From Bifidobacteriaceae bacterium (GTDB lineage Bacteria; Actinomycetota; Actinomycetes; Actinomycetales; WQXJ01): DNA of 9,350 bases. The notes beneath the pieces are model-generated. The model was not told the origin of the DNA, made no database searches, and saw only the letters and a list, made by a program, of their open reading frames with translations. The position numbers were made by a program, and so were the translations under genes. Shown here one piece after another: positions 6,239-9,350 of this stretch. The stretch covers positions 1 through 9,350 of the forward strand of contig JAITIG010000235.1 of assembly GCA_031279575.1 (NCBI GenBank), written 5' to 3'. The stretch's first letter is position 1; each line of letters starts with the position of its first letter.

Positions 6239-6266
6239 GAATCACCCCCTGGGCGGACCATGATTC
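6239..6266. promoter_or_regulatory. Dyad GAATCA-N16-TGATTC after cysE
   Basis: Perfect 6-bp inverted arms at 6239-6244 and 6261-6266, starting the base after the cysE stop. The arm centres are 22 bp apart, about two helical turns, which suits a dimeric regulator of the deacetylase gene downstream. As RNA it would be a weak stem with a GC loop, so a poor terminator. The rest of the gap to 6354 shows no clear promoter. Confidence 0.3.
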
Positions 6267-6354
6267 CTTTAGAGATCGCCCACAATGGCAGTGGCGCAAA
6301 GCGCGGATCGGCAGTGGTCCCGGGCGCCGCTGATGGGAAGGATGTGACCGGCAG

Positions 6355-7206
6355 ATGGGATCGGGGGCAAGGCGGAAGCGGTATTGGCAGGCCTCGGCGC
6401 CGGTGGTGGTCGCCGTGTTGTGCCTGGGCCTGCTGGCCTTCGCCTTCATGCTGCCGCGTCCGGCCCGCAGCGCGGCGCCGGCCCCGCTCACCACCACCAC
6501 GGCGCCGGCCCCGCTGGAGGTGTCCAAGGCGCCGCCGCCCCCGGCCGAGCCCGAGCCGCCCGAGCCGCCCGCGCCGGTGGCCAGCCAGGTGGACTGTTCG
6601 CAGGTGCCCTGCGTGGCCTTGACCTTCGATGACGGCCCCTCGGCTTTCGATGCCGCGCTGCTGGACCAGTTGGCGGCCCTGGGGGTCAGAGCCACCTTCT
6701 TCAACACCGGCCAGAACTCGGCCAGCCGCCCGGAGCTGGTGCGCCGCCAGGCCGAGGCGGGCCACGCCTTGGGCGGGCATTCGTGGAACCACCAGGACAT
6801 GAAGCGGCGCAGCCCGGCCGAGGCCTGCCAGGACGCCCGGCGCACAGCGGACGCGATCAAGGACGCCAGCGGCGTGGAGACCATTTTGGTGCGCCCGCCT
6901 TACGGCAGTTGGAACGATGAGATCTTGGCCGCCTGCGAGGGCATGACGTTTATTTTGTGGGATGTCGACACCCAGGACTGGTCCAGCCACGATGTCGCCC
7001 AGATCACCCAGCACGGCATCGACGACTCGCGGCCCGGCTCGATTGTCCTGATGCATGACACGGTGGCGGAGACGATTGAGGCGCTGCCCGGCATCGTGGC
7101 CGGGCTCAAGGCCAAGGGCTACGAGTTGGTGACGGTGCCCGAGTTGTGGAACGAGCCGATCGCGCCCGGCCAGGCCATCTACTCCGGCCCCCGGGCCAGC
7201 GGCTAG
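6355..7206 (+). CDS. Membrane-anchored NodB-type polysaccharide deacetylase (CE4)
   Basis: 283 residues. A basic N-terminus and membrane helix (about 14-34) without an obvious cleavage site suggest a signal anchor. A Pro/Ala/Thr/Glu-rich linker (38-77) leads to an extracellular NodB domain (about 86-265). The CE4 motifs are complete: TFDDGPS (90-96) with D92 as the likely base and D93 as metal ligand, HSWNH (142-146) with H142 and H146 as metal ligands, RPPYGSWN (180-187), DVDTQDW (203-209), and LMHD (232-235) with H234. It should remove N- or O-acetyl groups from a glycan, most likely peptidoglycan or another wall polymer; substrate cannot be read from sequence. C81 and C86 could form a disulfide. 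The first in-frame start after an upstream stop at 6331 is used; the only purine-rich run (GGGAAGGA) is rather far upstream. It runs convergent with rocD. Confidence 0.92.
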   Translation: MGSGARRKRYWQASAPVVVAVLCLGLLAFAFMLPRPARSAAPAPLTTTTAPAPLEVSKAPPPPAEPEPPEPPAPVASQVDCSQVPCVALTFDDGPSAFDAALLDQLAALGVRATFFNTGQNSASRPELVRRQAEAGHALGGHSWNHQDMKRRSPAEACQDARRTADAIKDASGVETILVRPPYGSWNDEILAACEGMTFILWDVDTQDWSSHDVAQITQHGIDDSRPGSIVLMHDTVAETIEALPGIVAGLKAKGYELVTVPELWNEPIAPGQAIYSGPRASG

Positions 7207-7210
7207 ATTC

Positions 7211-7340
7211 CGCTTGGGGGCGCCGCCGGGGTCCGCTGGGGGCGCCGCCGGGGCTCGCTGGGGGCGCCGCCGGGGCTCGCTGGGGCGCCGCCGGGAAGCG
7301 CCGCCGGGGGCCCGCTGGGGGCCCCGGCCGGGGGGCGCCG
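7211..7340. repeat. GC-rich 22-bp tandem repeats between convergent genes
   Basis: Units begin CGCT(T)GGGGGCGCCGCC and run 7211-7233 (23 bp), 7234-7255 (22 bp) and 7256-7277 (22 bp, identical to the one before). A shortened copy follows at 7278-7297, and degenerate copies continue to the rocD stop. The unit is not a multiple of three, so it is not conserved coding sequence. Each copy has a GGCGCC palindrome, and the last part contains the 12-bp palindrome CCCCGGCCGGGG (7322-7333). It fills the whole spacer between the deacetylase and rocD and may act as a two-way termination zone. Confidence 0.8.
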
Positions 7341-8522
7341 CTAGCGGGCTTGGGCGCGCAGCGCCCGGCGCAGCGCGGCCAGCAGCTGGTCTATCTGGTC
7401 CGGGCTGATCACCAGGGGCGGGGCCAGGCGGATGGTTTGGCGGTGGGTGTCTTTGGCTAGCACGCCCTCATCGGCCAAGCGCAGGCAGACCTGGCGGGCG
7501 GTGCCCAAAGCCGGGTCGATGTCCAACCCGGCCCACAGGCCGACACAGCGGACGGCCTCGACCCCCAGGCCGCCCAACTGGTCCAACCCGGCCCGCAGCT
7601 GGGCGCCGCGCTGGCGCGCCGCCGCCTGCGGCCAGCCGTCCCGCAGCAGCCCGGCCACGGCCCGCCCCACGGCCGCCGCCAGCGGGTTGCCGCCAAAGGT
7701 CGAGCCGTGCTCGCCGGGCCGCAGCACCCCCAGCACCTCGGCCCGCCCCACCACCGCGGAAGTTGGCACAATGCCGCCGCCCAGGGCTTTGCCGAGGCAG
7801 ATCAGGTCGGCTTGGACGCCTTGGCGGCCGGACTCCAGGACGGCCCCGGTGCGGCCCAGCCCGGCCTGGATCTCATCTACCACCAGCAACGCGCCGGCCG
7901 CCTCGGCCAAGGCCCGGGCCTTCGCCAAATACCCCGCCGGCGGGATGATGACGCCGGCCTCGCCTTGGACCGGCTCTAGCAAAATGGCGGCCGTGTTCTG
8001 ATCCAGGGCGGCCGCCAAAGCGTCCGCCTGGCCAAACGGGACGGACCTGAAACCGGGGGTGAAGGGCCCAAAGTTGCGCCGCGCCAGGGCATCGGAGCTG
8101 AACGAGACAATGGTGGTGGTCCGGCCGTGGAAGTTCTGGTCCATCACCACAATGTTGGATTGGTTCTCGGCCACGCCTTTGACCCGCTCGGCCCAGGCCC
8201 GGGCCACTTTGATGGCCGATTCGACGGCTTCGGCCCCGGTGTTCATGGGCAGCATCATTTGCGTGCCGGTCAGGGCGGTCAGCTCCCGCGCGAAGGGCTC
8301 GAGCTGGTCGTTGTCGAAGGCCCGGCTGGTCAAGGTCAGCCGGTCGAGTTGGCGGTGGGCGGCCGCCACCAACTCGGGGTGGCCGTGGCCAAAGTTGACC
8401 GCCGAGTAAGCCGCCAGGCAGTCCAGGTAGGTCCGGCCTGCCACGTCTTTGACCCAGACGCCTTGGCCGCTGGTCAGCGTCACGGGCAGGGGCGCGTAGT
8501 TGTGGGCCAGCACATCCGTCAT
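7341..8522 (-). CDS. rocD: Ornithine aminotransferase
   Basis: 393 residues, full length. A cytosolic PLP class-III aminotransferase that moves the delta-amino group of ornithine to 2-oxoglutarate, giving glutamate 5-semialdehyde for proline or glutamate. YLDCLAAYSAVNFGHGHP (32-49), MNTGAEAVESA (93-103), EPVQGEAG (183-190), VDEIQAGLGRTG (215-226) with D216 on the PLP nitrogen, K245 in LGKALGGG as Schiff-base lysine, GEHGSTFGGNPLA (270-282) and TIRLAPPLVI (363-372) are all typical of RocD rather than of acetylornithine aminotransferase. The ATG is fixed by an AAGGAGGAG site 6 nt upstream. No arginase or proline genes lie in the window. The upstream 71 bp hold repeats and a palindrome. Confidence 0.95.
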   Translation of the reverse strand: MTDVLAHNYAPLPVTLTSGQGVWVKDVAGRTYLDCLAAYSAVNFGHGHPELVAAAHRQLDRLTLTSRAFDNDQLEPFARELTALTGTQMMLPMNTGAEAVESAIKVARAWAERVKGVAENQSNIVVMDQNFHGRTTTIVSFSSDALARRNFGPFTPGFRSVPFGQADALAAALDQNTAAILLEPVQGEAGVIIPPAGYLAKARALAEAAGALLVVDEIQAGLGRTGAVLESGRQGVQADLICLGKALGGGIVPTSAVVGRAEVLGVLRPGEHGSTFGGNPLAAAVGRAVAGLLRDGWPQAAARQRGAQLRAGLDQLGGLGVEAVRCVGLWAGLDIDPALGTARQVCLRLADEGVLAKDTHRQTIRLAPPLVISPDQIDQLLAALRRALRAQAR

Positions 8523-8528
8523 GCTTGT

Positions 8529-8537
8529 CTCCTCCTT
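8529..8537 (-). promoter_or_regulatory. Ribosome binding site of rocD
   Basis: AAGGAGGAG on the minus strand with a 6-nt spacer to the ATG, the strongest Shine-Dalgarno in the window. Confidence 0.85.
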
Positions 8538-8546
8538 GAGCCCGGT

Positions 8547-8563
8547 GGCGAATTGGTTTCGCC
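8547..8563. promoter_or_regulatory. 17-bp palindrome upstream of rocD
   Basis: GGCGAA-TTGGT-TTCGCC, a perfect 6-bp dyad with a 5-bp centre, placed between the rocD ribosome binding site and the 14-bp repeats. Arm centres are 11 bp apart, about one helical turn, as in many operators. It could also form an RNA stem, but no U-tract follows. Confidence 0.4.
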
Positions 8564-8605
8564 GGTCAAATGGTTCTGGTCAAATGGTTCTGGTCAAATG
8601 GCTCT
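8564..8605. repeat. Three 14-bp tandem repeats upstream of rocD
   Basis: GGTCAAATGGTTCT at 8564-8577 and 8578-8591, and GGTCAAATGGCTCT at 8592-8605, with a partial GGTCAAA at 8609-8615. On the minus strand each reads TTTGACC, similar to a -35 hexamer, though no fitting -10 is seen at 17 bp. The amidohydrolase stop codon (8594-8596) lies within the third unit. The repeats are clearly lower in GC than their surroundings. Confidence 0.8.
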
Positions 8606-9350
8606 GTGGGTCAAACGCCCGGCCAGCCAAGTTGCCGCCACCGGCATGCGCCGCAGTTGGTCGCGGCTGACCGCCAGGGGGTTGGCCGGCACCAGTTGCA
8701 GGTCGGCGACCTCGCCCACCCGCGGTGTCAGCCGGCCCCGCGATGAGGCCATGATGGCTTGCCGCACGGTGATCGCCTGGCCGGCCTGCCACGGCTCGCG
8801 GCCATCGCGGCTGCGGGTGACGGCGGCGGCGATCGCCACCCACGGGTCCAGCGGCGCCACCGGCGCGTCCGAGCCGAAGGCCAAGCGGGCCCCGGCGGCC
8901 AGCAGCGAGCGCAGCAGGAAAGCCCGCTCGTAGCTGTCCGGCCAGTGGCGTTCGGCCACGTCGCGGTCGTCCATGGCGTGCTCGGGTTGGACTGAGGCGG
9001 TCACCCGCAGCGGCGCGAACCGGGCCACGTCCAAACGCCGCAGCAGTTGGGCGTGCTCAATCCGGCCGCCGCAGCCCACCTCCGCGAAGGCGTCCAGCAC
9101 CTCGGCGTTGGCCCGGTCGCCGATGGCGTGTACGGCCGGCTTGAGCCCGCCCGCCGCCGCCCGGCGCATCAAGTCCCGCAGCTGCGCGCCTTGGTGGGCG
9201 GCGATGCCGTGGGCCTCGGGTCCGCTCATTGCGGGGTAGGGGTCGCAGCACCAGGCGGTCCGGGTGTTGAGCGAGCCGTCGGCCATGATTTTGACCGGTC
9301 CCACGCTCAGCAGCCCGGATCGGCCCAGCTTCTGGCCGGTGCGCAGGCCC
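8594..9350 (-). CDS. YtcJ-like amidohydrolase, 5' end outside window
   Basis: About 251 C-terminal residues are visible of a family usually near 500-550. The frame is open to the right edge, so the true start lies beyond it; the GTG at 9304 is internal, because coding similarity continues upstream of it. Motifs of the Amidohydro_3/YtcJ group, counted from the first visible codon, are: VKIMADGSLNTR from residue 19, AVHAIGDRAN (H74) and RIEHAQ (H99) as likely metal ligands, ASVQPEHAMDD, FGSDAP (D161) as the catalytic or metal Asp, and DPWVAIAAAVTR. The HxH metal motif would be in the missing part. Relatives hydrolyse N-formyl or other amide bonds, but the substrate here is unknown. It is on the same strand as rocD, 71 bp upstream, so cotranscription is possible. 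Confidence 0.9.
   Translation of the reverse strand, partial: GLRTGQKLGRSGLLSVGPVKIMADGSLNTRTAWCCDPYPAMSGPEAHGIAAHQGAQLRDLMRRAAAGGLKPAVHAIGDRANAEVLDAFAEVGCGGRIEHAQLLRRLDVARFAPLRVTASVQPEHAMDDRDVAERHWPDSYERAFLLRSLLAAGARLAFGSDAPVAPLDPWVAIAAAVTRSRDGREPWQAGQAITVRQAIMASSRGRLTPRVGEVADLQLVPANPLAVSRDQLRRMPVAATWLAGRLTHRAI

Noticed and set aside
5761..7056. 431-codon open frame antisense to cysE and the deacetylase
   Set aside because: Spans two good genes and an intergenic gap on the opposite strand with no motif.
7211..7340. CRISPR array
   Set aside because: The units are contiguous with no unique spacers, very GC-rich, and no cas gene is in the window.
7207..7460. Small Gly/Arg/Pro-rich open frames over the 22-bp repeats
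   Set aside because: The repeat period is not a multiple of three, so each copy is read in a different frame, and the frames run into the antisense of rocD.
8564..8605. Phage or transposon attachment site
   Set aside because: Short tandem copies in a 71-bp gap, with no integrase, transposase or flanking inverted repeats nearby.
8594..9304. Amidohydrolase starting at the GTG at 9304
   Set aside because: The frame stays open to the window edge, the family N-terminal half is missing, and the GTG encodes an internal Val just before VKIMADGS.

Overview
The window looks like ordinary chromosomal DNA from a high-GC actinobacterium. Base composition is strongly GC-rich throughout, and open frames are extended on both strands as expected at such GC. 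RpiB has the GGSGNGEQ signature of the mycobacterial type, CysE is the short (200-residue) form, cysK and cysE are adjacent in that order, and several starts carry a TANNNT box 6-7 nt upstream as in actinobacterial leaderless promoters. I cannot place it below phylum or class. There is no phage, transposon, CRISPR, tRNA or rRNA signature, and no stretch over 300 bases lacks a gene.

Layout. Left block, minus strand: rpiB (2348 to 1893) is followed after 17 bp by a proline-rich single-pass membrane protein with a pilin-like exterior domain (1875 to 967). After a 191-bp gap with a strong hairpin comes a SanA/YdcF-family membrane protein (775 or 766 to 20). Middle block, plus strand: pepO (M13 metallopeptidase) starts 84 bp from rpiB, divergently. 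It is followed by the cysteine-synthesis pair cysK-cysE and a membrane-anchored NodB-type polysaccharide deacetylase. Right block, minus strand: the 3' part of a YtcJ-like amidohydrolase, which enters from the right edge, is followed after 71 bp by rocD (ornithine aminotransferase). rocD ends convergently with the deacetylase across a GC-rich tandem-repeat spacer.

How the genes work together. CysE makes O-acetylserine and CysK converts it to cysteine; the CysE C-terminus ends in Ile, as needed for the cysteine synthase complex. RpiB serves the pentose phosphate pathway, RocD links ornithine to glutamate semialdehyde/proline, and PepO is probably a cytosolic oligopeptidase. The SanA-like protein and the deacetylase probably act at the cell envelope. 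These are mainly unrelated housekeeping functions; I see no new multi-gene system.

The points most worth a second look are regulatory and architectural: a nearly symmetric divergent rpiB/pepO promoter region with a central 15-bp palindrome; an apparent split between starts with TANNNT and no clear Shine-Dalgarno and starts with a clear Shine-Dalgarno; three 14-bp repeats plus a 17-bp palindrome upstream of rocD; the 22-bp tandem repeats between convergent genes; and the pilin-like protein with a long repeat-built proline-rich cytoplasmic arm.
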